From Gammaproteobacteria bacterium (lineage in GTDB: Bacteria > Pseudomonadota > Gammaproteobacteria > Pseudomonadales > Azotimanducaceae), in assembly GCA_030428905.1 (NCBI GenBank), contig JAUIED010000038.1, positions 1 through 34,637 on the forward strand: DNA of 34,637 nt. The letters are read 5' to 3'. The notes below the pieces were generated by a model. The model saw only the letters and a program-made list of their open reading frames with translations. It was not told where the DNA came from and searched no databases. The position numbers were made by a program, and so were the translations under genes. Below are positions 1 through 7,655 of the stretch, piece after piece. Position 1 is the stretch's first letter; every line of letters starts with the position of its first letter.

Positions 1-213
1 CACGGGCCCCTCGCGAAAGGCACGTGCCGCTTGCGCCGGGTGCGCTTCGAGGTTGTCGTTTGCGCGATTGAGCACCTGCCACACGCCGCTGAAGTTCGGC
101 TTGCCGTTGGCCAGGCGCGGCGGTTCGAAACCGCTCGCAGCATGAGGGAAGGCAACAGCCGCGAGGCAGATGATGTTGGCGAGACGGGTTAGCCGCATGC
201 CGGTCTGTTCCAT
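1..213 (-). CDS. Secreted protein of unknown function, N-terminal fragment
   Basis: This is the first 71 codons of a gene that runs off the left edge of the window. The N-terminus reads as a signal peptide (hydrophobic stretch LANIICLAAVAFPHAASG). It is followed by PRLANGKPNFSGVWQ, a mature-start pattern (xGKPxFSGVWQ) that I associate with large secreted proteins of unknown function in proteobacteria and acidobacteria. ATG at 213 gives a slightly long signal peptide, while an in-frame ATG at 198 (MRLTRLANII) would give a more typical one. It is divergent from the epoxide-hydrolase-like gene at 323, so the roughly 110 bp between them should hold both promoters. No function can be assigned. Confidence 0.7.
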   Translation of the reverse strand, partial: MEQTGMRLTRLANIICLAAVAFPHAASGFEPPRLANGKPNFSGVWQVLNRANDNLEAHPAQAARAFREGPV

Positions 214-322
214 GAGTTTCGGGGTGAGTGTGTGCGGCCGGCGAAAATCAATCGCAGCGGTTCACTTACCGGCTGCGTTTGATCTCTGGCATTCTGCGCA
301 CAGCTGAAACGGAGAATGACCG

Positions 323-1252
323 ATGAGCTACCGAAAGGGGATTGCCTGCCTGCTGGTTGCGGCGTCGGCGCTTGCCAACGCCTCCTTCGACGACCCTGTG
401 CAGCACGGGTTTGCGGATGCTTCCGGCGTGAAGATTCACTACGCAGAAATCGGTGAAGGGCCGTTGGTGGTGATGATCCACGGCTTTCCGGATTTCTGGT
501 ACAGCTGGCGTGCACAGATGGAGGCGCTTGCGGGTGACTTCCGCGTGGTTGCCATCGATCAGCGCGGCTACAACCTCAGCGGCCAGCCGGAAGGCGTGGA
601 GGCCTACGCAATGCGCAATCTGGTGGCCGATGTGGTCGCTGTGGTGCGCCACCTGGGCGAAGAGCGCGCCACCATTGTCGGCCACGACTGGGGCGGCGCG
701 GTCGCCTGGCAGGTGGCGCTCAACGCGCCGCAAGTAGTAGAGCGGCTCGTGGTGTTGAACCTGCCACACCCGAACGGATTCGCCCGGGAAATGGCGACCA
801 ACCCGCAGCAGCAGGCCAATAGTGGGTACGCGCGGCGTTTTCAGGAGGGTTCACCCGCAGATCCCGATATCTTTTTCGGCATGCCCATGACAGCGCAGAA
901 TCTCGCCGGATGGGTAACTGATCCGGAGGCGAAGCCGCACTACGTTCAGGCGTTCGAGCGCTCGAGCTTCGCTGGCATGCTGAACTTCTACAAAGCCAAC
1001 TACGCGCGTCCGGGTGGCATGGGTGCGCAGGCCATCGACACACCGCGGGTGCAGGCGCCGGTGTTGATGTTCCACGGTCTGGCGGACACGGCGCTGCACT
1101 CGGATGGCCTTAACAACACCTGGGATTGGCTTGATGCGGATCTGACCCTCGTCACATTGCCCGGTGCCGGCCACTTCGTGCAGCAGGACGCAGCGGATCT
1201 GGTGAGTTCTACCATGCTGTGGTGGTTGAAGGCCCGCATACCGACGCGTTGA
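323..1252 (+). CDS. Alpha/beta hydrolase, epoxide hydrolase-like, probably exported
   Basis: A 309-residue alpha/beta-hydrolase of the epoxide hydrolase/haloalkane dehalogenase branch. HGFP at 53-56 forms the oxyanion-hole loop. GHDWGG at 120-125 places an aspartate nucleophile at D122, which is diagnostic of this branch as opposed to serine esterases. The acid is probably D255 (HGLADTAL) and the histidine H284 (GAGHF). Cap-domain tyrosines around 223-227 (NFYKANY) could activate the epoxide. A hydrophobic N-terminus ending SALANA at residue 20 looks like a signal peptide, which suggests a periplasmic enzyme. The start is supported by GGAG 8 nt upstream. The SnoaL-like gene follows 93 bp later and may be co-transcribed. 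The substrate is unknown; hydrolysis of an epoxide to a diol is the family reaction. Confidence 0.88.
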   Translation: MSYRKGIACLLVAASALANASFDDPVQHGFADASGVKIHYAEIGEGPLVVMIHGFPDFWYSWRAQMEALAGDFRVVAIDQRGYNLSGQPEGVEAYAMRNLVADVVAVVRHLGEERATIVGHDWGGAVAWQVALNAPQVVERLVVLNLPHPNGFAREMATNPQQQANSGYARRFQEGSPADPDIFFGMPMTAQNLAGWVTDPEAKPHYVQAFERSSFAGMLNFYKANYARPGGMGAQAIDTPRVQAPVLMFHGLADTALHSDGLNNTWDWLDADLTLVTLPGAGHFVQQDAADLVSSTMLWWLKARIPTR

Positions 1253-1345
1253 CGCAACCGCATGCCACGACTTCTCCCATCCTGACACAACCCTGTCAGT
1301 ACCACGCTGCTAGCCTGCATTCTCTGAACAACCGGAGTTGCGAAC

Positions 1346-1723
1346 ATGCAGACGTTGGAACTGGGAAAAGTCATGGTGGAGGCGGTGAACGGCGGTCGCG
1401 AAAGCGAGTGGCGTTTCGTCACCGACTACTACGCAGACGGAATCGTCAGCATCGAAGGTTCGGGCAGCGACGAGATGCCGGCGCGCATGGAAGGAATGGA
1501 CGCCATACGCGGTAAGCACGACTGGTGGTATGCGAACAACACGGTGCACGGCGTGAAAGCGGAGGGGCCGTTCGTCGGGCTCCGAGACGATCAGTTTGCC
1601 TTGCGCTTCGAAATGGATATCACCCCAAACGGCGGCGCGCGCATGCTGATGAAGGAGGTTGCGCTCTACACCGTGGCAGGTGGCAAGATCGCACAGGAAG
1701 AGTATCTCTACCTGATGGAATAG
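1346..1723 (+). CDS. SnoaL-like / NTF2-fold protein
   Basis: A 125-residue single-domain protein with the layout of the SnoaL-like NTF2 fold. It has an N-terminal helix (LELGKVMVEAVNGG), an aromatic segment (VTDYYADGIVSIEG), a middle helix ending KHDWWYANN, and then beta strands (AEGPFVGLRDDQFALRFEMDI). The family includes small-molecule cyclases, isomerases and dehydratases as well as binding proteins, and the sequence does not tell which applies here. GGAG sits 8 nt before the ATG. It lies downstream of the epoxide-hydrolase-like gene on the same strand, so the pair may act on related substrates, though that is inference from position. The gene ends before a strong hairpin at 1767-1804. Confidence 0.75.
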   Translation: MQTLELGKVMVEAVNGGRESEWRFVTDYYADGIVSIEGSGSDEMPARMEGMDAIRGKHDWWYANNTVHGVKAEGPFVGLRDDQFALRFEMDITPNGGARMLMKEVALYTVAGGKIAQEEYLYLME

Positions 1724-1766
1724 CGGCGGTCAGGTGCAGGTGGTGCTGGCGCGTGTCACCTCCGGT

Positions 1767-1804
1767 GCAGGGCATGCACCCTCTTGAGGGTGCATCTGCC
1801 CTGC
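1767..1804. terminator. Long hairpin between convergent genes
   Basis: The left arm GCAGGGC-ATGCACCCTC pairs with a right arm that has a 2-nt bulge, giving about 17 bp around a TT loop. It lies between the SnoaL-like gene ending at 1723 and the GIY-YIG gene ending at 1819 on the other strand, where a bidirectional terminator is expected. There is no clear T-run on either side, so it could instead be a repeated extragenic palindrome. Confidence 0.55.
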
Positions 1805-1818
1805 AGTGTGCCAAGGCC

Positions 1819-2166
1819 TCAGTATGACAGCGCCGGGTCTGCCTCTGCCTTCTCCCACCAGAGCTCCAGCAGCGTCTCGAGCTCTTCGTCCAGGTCTGCT
1901 TTGGGGTCGGCCGACGGGTCGAGGGTGTCGAGCACTTCGAACTGGAAACCTTCTCCGCCCTGAGCGCGCCAGTCCAGCTGCAGAGCTTCGTTGCGTTCGG
2001 CGTTGGTCTTGAGGTCCATACGAAACCGGTTTAACCGCGCCTGCACATTTCTGCTCGCGCCTACAAGAAATCGACCGGTGCGCTCGTTGGTCAGGCGAAA
2101 CAGGCCGGCAGGTGGCGGTGATTGCTTGTACTGGCGGATTAGTGCTTTCTTCTGTTCCGGGGTCAT
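1819..2166 (-). CDS. GIY-YIG nuclease family protein
   Basis: A 115-residue protein. AGLFRLTNERTGRFLVGAS at about 20-38 matches the beginning of the small GIY-YIG family, with GLF in place of GIY and FLVGAS in place of YIGSS. It is followed by the usual basic helix (RNVQARLNRFRMDLK). Later, NEALQLDWRAQGGEGFQFEVLD and an acidic C-terminus fit a family of about 110 residues found in many proteobacteria. The second tyrosine of the motif is replaced by valine, so nuclease activity is uncertain. These stand-alone proteins are suspected of roles in DNA repair or restriction, but their function is mostly unknown. It is convergent with the SnoaL-like gene and downstream of the metalloprotease gene on the same strand. 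Confidence 0.75.
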   Translation of the reverse strand: MTPEQKKALIRQYKQSPPPAGLFRLTNERTGRFLVGASRNVQARLNRFRMDLKTNAERNEALQLDWRAQGGEGFQFEVLDTLDPSADPKADLDEELETLLELWWEKAEADPALSY

Positions 2167-2278
2167 ATTGTTCTGGGATGAATGTGAAACCAGAATAATA
2201 TCCGGGTAATAATTGTGGCGCCACTGTTGCGTGCCTGCGCTGCAAGCCCAGGGTCGTGCGCCTGCTCGCCGGAGCCGC

Positions 2279-3796
2279 CTAGCCCAGCAACGCCAGTGCT
2301 TTGCGTGCCCGTGCTTTCCAGCGAGGGTTGCGCTCCCACTCGGCCGCGCGATGCAGGTGTTTGCGCGCCATCACGGGCTGGTCCGCCAGCCGGTAGGCCT
2401 CGCCGAGAAAGAAGTTGATTCGCGCAGACCATGGGGCACGCAGGTAGGCTTCCTGCAGATGGTTGAGGGCCGCCTGCAGCTCGCCGAGACGGAACTGCAC
2501 CGCTCCCAGGCCGAGCAGCGCATCGGTTCGGTGCGGATCTCGAAGCAGGGCGGCTTCGAAGTGTTCTGCCGCCGTTCGCCACTCGCTTCGACATCGGTTG
2601 GCGTCCGGGCAGGCATCGGCGGTCGCCCGGGCCAGCAGCGTGCGCGCCGCCGTGTTGTCCGGTGCATGTTGCAGCGCTGCCAACGCCAGCCGGCCAGCCT
2701 CTGCATGATCGCCAGCACCCCGTTTGAGGATCGCCTGGCCGATCAGCGCGAGATGGGTTTGCCCTTCGACCGCTTGCAGGTGCTCGAAGGCTGCCTCGGC
2801 GAATGCAGCGTTGTGGGGCGCGCTTGCCAGACCCAACTCGAACAGGGCTTCCGTGGTGTCGAGTGGGCGCTGCGATGCGGTTGGTGTGATGGGTGGAAGC
2901 GCGACGCTTGTGGTTGGCAAGCTCCTGCGCCGTGCATATCGTGCCAGTTGACGCTGCATCTTACGGTCGCTGCGGTCGAACAAGCTTGCGAACGTGCTGG
3001 TAGATGTGTGGCCAGTGAGCTCTCTGCGCAGGTAGCCGGCCAGCGGTGTGCGAAGTTCCGGTTCGCCGAGCACAAGGTAATGCACGAGCAGCCAGGCGCT
3101 GGTGTAGAAGGCATATACCTCGCTGTTTGGCCAGTCGTCCGGCTGCCCGGGGCGCAATGCCGCAGCCAGGCTGAATGGGTGCCGGGGGCCGATTTCCAAA
3201 GGCAGGCGTCCGCGGGCGGAGGAAACGGTGATCGGGTTCTGAGCGATGTGCAACCGGGCTGGCGGCTTGAGCTTGCCGGGATGGCCAATGATGGCGTTAC
3301 CTTCGTCGAAGCGCGCGCTGGCGAGCAGGCTGGCGTAGCCCTCCTCGTACCACTGTGGAAGCGGTGCCAGCGGCGACTGACGCAGGATGTAGTGGGTGTA
3401 TTCGTGCAGCGTGTTCTCACCGAGATGGCGACCACCTTCATCGGGGCCGAGTGCGATGGTGTGCTCGTGCAGAGACGGCAGGGTGAAGCCGGCGAAATTC
3501 TCGAATGCGAAGATCTGCTCGAAATCGCTGCGGTAGCGAAAAACCAGAACCTTCAGCGGTGCTCGCTCTGGTGGCAGGGCGGCTTCGTGGAGGGATGCTG
3601 CGATTTTGTCGAACTGTACGACACGCTGAATCAGCTCGCGTGCCTTCCCCTCCGGCAGATCCGTGATGAAGCGGAAATGTGCCAGCTCGTAAGTGGTCCA
3701 CCCGCGGTCGGCGATGCTCAGGTCGCTGCCGTACAGTGCGGGAAGCGCGCAGAAACTCGTGGCCATGAAGGCCAGCCATCGGCGCATGTTGCGCAT
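2279..3796 (-). CDS. Secreted HExxH metalloprotease-like protein with TPR repeats
   Basis: A 505-residue protein that starts with a signal-peptide-like segment (MRRWLAFMATSFCALPALYG). The N-terminal half is a gluzincin-like domain. HEYTH at 131-135 carries the two zinc histidines and catalytic glutamate, and QWYEEGYA at 148-155 should supply the third ligand (E151 or E152), as in the peptidase-MA/DUF1570 families. The C-terminal part, about 350-505, is helical and TPR-like (for example DALLGLGAVQFRLGELQAALNH). A periplasmic protease or scaffold is likely; the substrate is unknown. The start could be M1 or M4, and no strong Shine-Dalgarno decides it. A long reading frame on the opposite strand across this gene is a shadow. 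Confidence 0.8.
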   Translation of the reverse strand: MRNMRRWLAFMATSFCALPALYGSDLSIADRGWTTYELAHFRFITDLPEGKARELIQRVVQFDKIAASLHEAALPPERAPLKVLVFRYRSDFEQIFAFENFAGFTLPSLHEHTIALGPDEGGRHLGENTLHEYTHYILRQSPLAPLPQWYEEGYASLLASARFDEGNAIIGHPGKLKPPARLHIAQNPITVSSARGRLPLEIGPRHPFSLAAALRPGQPDDWPNSEVYAFYTSAWLLVHYLVLGEPELRTPLAGYLRRELTGHTSTSTFASLFDRSDRKMQRQLARYARRRSLPTTSVALPPITPTASQRPLDTTEALFELGLASAPHNAAFAEAAFEHLQAVEGQTHLALIGQAILKRGAGDHAEAGRLALAALQHAPDNTAARTLLARATADACPDANRCRSEWRTAAEHFEAALLRDPHRTDALLGLGAVQFRLGELQAALNHLQEAYLRAPWSARINFFLGEAYRLADQPVMARKHLHRAAEWERNPRWKARARKALALLG

Positions 3797-3939
3797 CTCG
3801 GCTGTTCGATCGGTTCACGTTACCTGCCTTGAAAGACATGTGCCAGCCGTGCCGCGGGTTTTCATCGGCTCAGCGGGACGTTGCCTGCGGCGTAGGTCTT
3901 GTCCTAGGCTGCGGCGTCTACAGCGTTAGGGATGGGAAA

Positions 3940-5379
3940 TTGGAAGAGCTGACCTGGATCGATGCCACGCGCACCGCTGCGCTGATTGCTGCGCGCGAGA
4001 TCACTGCCCGTGAAGCCACGGATGCTGCTTTCGGGCGGTTGCAGAAAGCCAATGGGGTGATCAACGCCGTGATTCATGAGTTCCCCGAAGCGGCGGCGGC
4101 CGCGGCTGCGGAACATGATCGCTGTCCACGGGGACCGTTCGCGGGTGTGCCGTTTCTGCTTAAGGACATTGGCGCGCCTGTCGCCGGGCAGCCATACCAT
4201 CTCGGTACCTCGGTGTTACGCGACGCTGGCTACATCGCCCCAGCAACCAGCCATCTCGGGCAGCGTTTTCTCGATGCCGGCATGGTAGTTCTAGGCCGCA
4301 CCAATACCCCTGAGCTCGGCCTGATGGCGACCACGGAACCCGCTGCATACGGTGCAACCCGAAACCCGTGGGACCTGCAGCTGAGCCCGGGGGGCTCCAG
4401 CGGGGGTTCTGCGGCGGCTATTGCCGCCGGCATCGTACCTGCGGCACACGGAAACGATGGCGGCGGGTCCATACGCATCCCTGCTTCGATGAGCGGGCTG
4501 GTGGGCCTAAAGTCATCTCGGGGACGGGTCTCCAACGGGCCGATGATGGGCGAAGCCTGGGCAGGTCTCGCCCACGAGGGTGCGTTGACGCGGACGGTTC
4601 GCGACGCTGCGGCATTGCTCGACGCCATCGCAGGCTACAAGCCGGGTGACCACTATGGCGCGCCCACATTTACTCGTCCGCTCAGCGCCGAGGTGGGGCA
4701 GCCGCCAGGTAGTCTGCGGGTGGGTTTCGTGCAGGCGCTCGACGGCTATGAAACCCACGCGGATTGCGCGGCGGCCGTGGCAGCGGCTGTGAGACTGCTC
4801 GAGGATCTCGGGCACCAGGTGGAGGATGCAGCGCCGGAGGCCTTGCAGCGATCAGCTGAAGTGCTGCCGCACCTGTACGACATCTTTGCGCCTGCCGTAG
4901 CGCTGGATATCGAGGTCGTAGAGGCCATGGTCGGCAGAGCCGTTTCGGCAGAGGAATTCGAACCCCGTACGCGGGATCATGCCCGCCGTTCCAACGCGGT
5001 GTCGGCGGTAGATCACTTCAAGACCATGCAGTCCATGTACGCGTTCACCCGCGATCTGGAGTCGTGGTGGGACAACTTTGATCTGCTCGTAGCCCCGGTA
5101 ACAGCACAGCCAACACTGCCGCTGAGCACGATGGTCTTCGATGAGAACAATCCCGATGAGTCTCATGCAGCAATGCTTCGGTTCATTCCGTTCACGGCGC
5201 AGTTCAACATGAGCGGTCAACCGGCCATTGCGTTGCCGCTCTATCGGAACGCAGCGGGCCTGCCCGTTGGGGTGCAACTCGTCGCGGCGTTCGGTCGCGA
5301 AGATCTGCTGATCAGAGTGGCCTCACAGCTGGAGCTGGCGGCGCCCTGGTCCGACTTCCGGCCGATGATCACGGGGTAA
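3940..5379 (+). CDS. Amidase (amidase signature family)
   Basis: Amidase-signature hydrolase of about 479 residues. The Ser-cisSer-Lys triad is visible. The lysine lies in PFLLKDIGAP (residue about 75), the cis-serine in the glycine/serine loop PGGSSGGSAAAIAAG (about 151-165), and the nucleophile in GNDGGGSIRIPAS (about 177). It should hydrolyse a carboxamide or cyclic amide; the 6-aminohexanoate-cyclic-dimer hydrolase type is one relative. I prefer the TTG at 3940, preceded by AGGGATGGG and beginning EELTWIDATRTAALI, because family members start at this point. An in-frame ATG at 3829 would add 37 residues with no family resemblance and would reach into the promoter region shared with the divergent metalloprotease gene. 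The substrate is unknown. Confidence 0.85.
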   Translation: MEELTWIDATRTAALIAAREITAREATDAAFGRLQKANGVINAVIHEFPEAAAAAAAEHDRCPRGPFAGVPFLLKDIGAPVAGQPYHLGTSVLRDAGYIAPATSHLGQRFLDAGMVVLGRTNTPELGLMATTEPAAYGATRNPWDLQLSPGGSSGGSAAAIAAGIVPAAHGNDGGGSIRIPASMSGLVGLKSSRGRVSNGPMMGEAWAGLAHEGALTRTVRDAAALLDAIAGYKPGDHYGAPTFTRPLSAEVGQPPGSLRVGFVQALDGYETHADCAAAVAAAVRLLEDLGHQVEDAAPEALQRSAEVLPHLYDIFAPAVALDIEVVEAMVGRAVSAEEFEPRTRDHARRSNAVSAVDHFKTMQSMYAFTRDLESWWDNFDLLVAPVTAQPTLPLSTMVFDENNPDESHAAMLRFIPFTAQFNMSGQPAIALPLYRNAAGLPVGVQLVAAFGREDLLIRVASQLELAAPWSDFRPMITG

Positions 5380-5380
5380 T

Positions 5381-5415
5381 GCACGGCACGACACGGTACG
5401 GCACGGCACGGCACA
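5381..5415. repeat. Seven tandem copies of a GCACG-like 5-mer
   Basis: Directly after the amidase stop codon the sequence reads GCACG GCACG ACACG GTACG GCACG GCACG GCACA, seven units with few changes. It is non-coding and may vary in copy number between strains by slippage. Confidence 0.8.
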
Positions 5416-5419
5416 GACA

Positions 5420-5447
5420 CAGCCGCGAGCCTGTCGGTTCGCGGCTG
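5420..5447. terminator. Hairpin between convergent amidase and RiPP-like genes
   Basis: CAGCCGCGA pairs with TCGCGGCTG (9 bp) around a 10-nt loop. It lies between the 3' ends of the amidase gene and of the small gene at 5460-5705. No T-run follows, so rho-independent termination is plausible but unproven. Confidence 0.45.
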
Positions 5448-5459
5448 GGTGACTCTGGA

Positions 5460-5705
5460 TCAGAACCAGCGCATCGTCGTGTAGCGGGCAGTGGAGTAGG
5501 GGATCAGGTTGTAGCGCGCGGTGCTGTACGGGCTTGTGACGTATCGCGCCGTCGAGTACGTGCTCGTGGTGTATCGGCGCATGGTCATGGTCTGTGCGCG
5601 CAGCGCCGCTGCAGTGCTGAACACACCGCCGCGTACTGCGGCCATCTTCTCGGAGCTCAGCTCTACTTCTGAGTTCAGGTCATTCAGCTGGATGTTGTGG
5701 GTCAT
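5460..5705 (-). CDS. Candidate RiPP precursor peptide with YSTAR repeats
   Basis: An 81-residue peptide. Residues 1-27 look like a RiPP leader: an acidic, hydrophilic stretch, then LSSEKMAAVRGG ending in a double glycine at 26-27, similar to leaders cut by C39-type proteases. After it comes a Tyr/Thr/Ser/Arg-rich region with no cysteine and, beyond residue 27, no acidic residue. Y-x4-YSTAR occurs three times at exactly 10-residue spacing (residues 45-54, 55-64, 65-74), then YTTMRWF ends the peptide. The ATG at 5705 has a clean AGGAG 6 nt upstream; an upstream in-frame start (5738) lacks this and would only lengthen the leader. No maturase, protease or exporter lies nearby. An unmodified secreted or structural peptide is the alternative. 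Confidence 0.65.
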   Translation of the reverse strand: MTHNIQLNDLNSEVELSSEKMAAVRGGVFSTAAALRAQTMTMRRYTTSTYSTARYVTSPYSTARYNLIPYSTARYTTMRWF

Positions 5706-6267
5706 GTCTGTCTCCTGTTTGGTTTGTACAGGGAGCAATGCAGAATCGGTGCCAGCCCGGCCAGATGGGCGGTGATCCTGAAAATACGTCAGTTAAAACA
5801 AGGGTCTACGAGCCGATTCGGCTCTCTGCTTCCATCGCCGCTCTGGTGTTGTGTTTTGCGTAAGCGCTGATCTGATGGTTTGCGTCAAACACTAAACGTT
5901 GGCTTCTGGCGGGCATCAGTCCCGAACGCAATCGTGCGTTGTAGACCGATGCATCTTGGGCTCGCCAGAAACTGATACCTGCCCCGGACAGCATCCGCAG
6001 TTACGCGAACACGTCTGCATAATCCCCCCAAGTGGCGTACGAGCCGCAGCCGCATTGGGTTTGGCAGCCATCGCCCGTGTAGCACCTCGTGGTGATCGTT
6101 CGTACATATGCCGAAGGTTTCGGTATATGTACGCGTTCGCGCGCGGAGCGAGGGACACAAGGATTCTGTGCAGGAGAGCAGCTCCGCTCTCTGCCTGCTA
6201 TGTTAATCCTCGATCTTGGACGTTCGCGATGGTTGAGTCGAACAGATTAATGTAGTAACGTTGCTTC
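5706..6267. other. Non-coding stretch at the left edge of the accessory island
   Basis: There is no credible gene in these 562 bp: the possible frames are short, overlap on both strands and lack family features. Structure is present. GAGCCGA-T-TCGGCTC is a 7-bp palindrome at 5811-5825, AACGCA-ATCG-TGCGTT is a small hairpin at 5925-5940, and a much stronger one lies at 6101-6133. The right end should hold the promoter of the toxin-antitoxin pair at 6268. Confidence 0.55.
6101..6133. repeat. 15-bp inverted repeat with a 3-nt loop
   Basis: CGTACATATGCCGAA is followed by GGT and then TTCGGTATATGTACG. All 15 positions pair if one G-T wobble is allowed. No T-run follows. It could be a cruciform, a transposon end, a recombination site or a transcript-stabilising hairpin. 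Confidence 0.75.
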
Positions 6268-6528
6268 ATGGCTATAACTAAGATGTCCAGTCGCGACTTC
6301 AATCAAGACGTCGGGAAAGCGAAGCGAGCTGCTGCGAAAGGTCCGGTGGTAATCACTGATAGGGGCAAGCCTGCACATGTTCTTCTCTCAATTGAGGAGT
6401 ACCAAAAACTGACAGGGGGAACGGCCAATATTATCGAGCTAATAGCTGATTCCAAAGCTGCGAAAGTAGAGTTCGAGCCTCCGAGGGCGAAGGGCTCTAG
6501 TCTGAAGGTGCCCGACCTTCCGGTTTGA
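6268..6528 (+). CDS. Phd/YefM-family antitoxin
   Basis: An 86-residue antitoxin of the Phd/YefM family. The N-terminal DNA-binding domain is clear: MSSRDFNQDVGKAKRAA followed by GPVVITDRGKPAHVLLSIEEYQKL, which matches the family pattern (SSRxFNxD... VxITxRGxPxxVLLS). The C-terminal part, about 52-86, is the variable toxin-neutralising tail. The stop overlaps the start of the PIN-domain gene (TGATG), so the two are translationally coupled. The antitoxin should bind and inhibit the toxin and repress its own operon. No strong Shine-Dalgarno precedes the ATG, but the family N-terminus supports this start. Confidence 0.9.
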   Translation: MAITKMSSRDFNQDVGKAKRAAAKGPVVITDRGKPAHVLLSIEEYQKLTGGTANIIELIADSKAAKVEFEPPRAKGSSLKVPDLPV

Positions 6529-6956
6529 TGTATTTGCTCGATACAAACGTCGTTTCCGAGCTTAGGAAAGCCGCTAGCGGAGCAGCAAATCGCAATTTGG
6601 TCATTTGGGCATCGGGGGTTGAGGCCGGGAATCTGTTCATTTCTAGCATCACGCTGCTGGAGCTAGAGATCGGTGTACAACGGGTAGAGCGCAGAGATAA
6701 GCGTCAGGGTACGGTGCTTCGGCGTTGGTTGTCGGAAAAGGTGAAACCAGCATTCCTAGATCGTATTTTGCCCTTTGACGCAGGGTCAGCTGAAATCTGT
6801 GCCGGCTACCATGTACCGAACCCTAAGTCTGATCGAGATAGCTACATTGCAGCAATCGCCGCGCAGAACGAAATGGTGGTGGTCACTCGAAACCAGAAGG
6901 ATTTTGATCAATTCGGCGTCTCCATTCTAAATCCTTGGAAACTCCTCGATTCATGA
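6528..6956 (+). CDS. PIN-domain ribonuclease toxin (VapC/FitB type)
   Basis: A 142-residue PIN-domain toxin, partner of the preceding antitoxin. The acidic metal-binding residues are visible: D5 in YLLDTNV, E45 in ITLLELEIG, and D102/D104 in KSDRDSYIAAIAA. VVVTRNQKDF (117-126) is the conserved strand after the active site. The family cleaves RNA, often tRNA, when freed from its antitoxin. The ATG at 6528 shares its A with the antitoxin TGA; a TTG one codon earlier is possible but less likely. Codon use is looser and more AT-rich than in the flanking metabolic genes, which fits horizontal transfer. Confidence 0.9.
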   Translation: MYLLDTNVVSELRKAASGAANRNLVIWASGVEAGNLFISSITLLELEIGVQRVERRDKRQGTVLRRWLSEKVKPAFLDRILPFDAGSAEICAGYHVPNPKSDRDSYIAAIAAQNEMVVVTRNQKDFDQFGVSILNPWKLLDS

Positions 6957-7340
6957 GCTTGTACCGCCTGCAATTCAAGATATCCACTCTTCCGCAGGGT
7001 TGCACAATACGCGTGTAGTCCATGTGAGAGCCAGGTGCGCTACGGCATCCCGTTATGTAAGTGACCGATGGTCTTCTGCCGCGTTCGAACAACCGCGTGC
7101 ACCGGACACTTGATTGCTGCCTCCCTATGCTGCCGCTCCGGTCGTTGCCGTCAAGGGCCGCGTGATGTGGGACGTTCGCGCGCTGAACCAACCATCGTGC
7201 CAAACGCCAAAGGTCCTACATTATTGATCCCTTGGAGAGTAGGTTGATGTAGCCAAGCGGCTGGGGTGCTTTCTGGTTTGGTTTGCTGGCCCGATGTAGC
7301 AGTGGGTTGATTATATACGTCAAAGTCGTACAGATGCCGA
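6957..7340. other. Non-coding spacer between two toxin-antitoxin pairs, with repeat copy A
   Basis: No gene is seen in these 384 bp. The central part, 7059-7182, is copy A of the repeat family described at that position. The last 100 bp, AT-rich and ending in TTGATTATATACG, should hold the promoter of the second toxin-antitoxin operon. Confidence 0.6.
7059..7182. repeat. Intergenic repeat copy A (imperfect palindrome)
   Basis: This stretch resembles 9218-9361. Shared blocks, in order, are AAGTGRCCGATG, TCGAACAA, ACCGGAC, CTTGA, TGCTGCCT and TTGCCGTCAAG. The element folds back imperfectly on itself: GCGTTCGAAC near 7081 faces GTTCGCGC near 7174, and CTTGA faces TCAAG. Size and layout recall integron attC sites, but the canonical RYYYAAC/GTTRRRY boxes are not matched. 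Confidence 0.6.
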
Positions 7341-7655
7341 GTGTACACATTCATCGAAACGCTGCTGTTAACCAGACTCGTTCACGACTACATGGACGAG
7401 GACGCTTATCGGTTGTTGCAGGCGGCGATCGCGGATGATCCAGAGACTGGAGCCATTGTGCCGGGATCTGGTGGGGACCGGAAAATGCGATGGGCTGGCT
7501 CAGGTCGGGGAAAGCGTGGTGGCCTTCGGGTCATCTACGACTGGGCCACATCCAAAGGCGAAATCTGGATGCTAACGCTGTACCCGGAGAACGTGAAGGA
7601 GAACATCCCAGCACATGTTCTTCGTCAAATACGGCAGGAGATTGAAAATGCCTAA
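7341..7655 (+). CDS. RelE/HigB-family toxin
   Basis: A 104-residue toxin of the RelE/ParE superfamily, HigB-like branch. Family features are an N-terminal MYTFIETLLLTRLV, a helix (MDEDAYRLLQAAIADDPETGAIVPGSGG), the core RKMRWAGSGRGKRGGLRVIYDW, and the strand IWMLTLYPENVKENI. The basic residues in the core (K, R, GRGKRGG) fit ribosome-dependent mRNA cleavage. It starts at GTG 7341; the next residues match the usual family N-terminus and no better start exists in frame. The toxin gene comes first and its last 8 nt overlap the antitoxin gene, the order typical of HigBA-like modules. Confidence 0.88.
   Translation: MYTFIETLLLTRLVHDYMDEDAYRLLQAAIADDPETGAIVPGSGGDRKMRWAGSGRGKRGGLRVIYDWATSKGEIWMLTLYPENVKENIPAHVLRQIRQEIENA

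Noticed and set aside
2213-3832. A 539-residue + strand frame antisense to the metalloprotease gene
   Set aside because: It lies wholly over a gene with a signal peptide, a zinc motif and TPRs, has no family motifs, and is an artefact of high GC.
5904-5985. Complementary pairs TTCTGGCG/CGCCAGAA and ATCAGT/ACTGAT
   Set aside because: The two pairs are not in the nested order a single cruciform needs, so no structure is claimed.
5806-6160. Several short frames in the gene-free stretch
   Set aside because: They overlap each other on both strands, lack ribosome binding sites and family features.
7081-7180. Calling the repeats true integron attC sites
   Set aside because: RYYYAAC and GTTRRRY boxes are not met and GTTCGCG is common elsewhere in the window (for example near 4596, 5437 and 20685), so only a repeat is reported.
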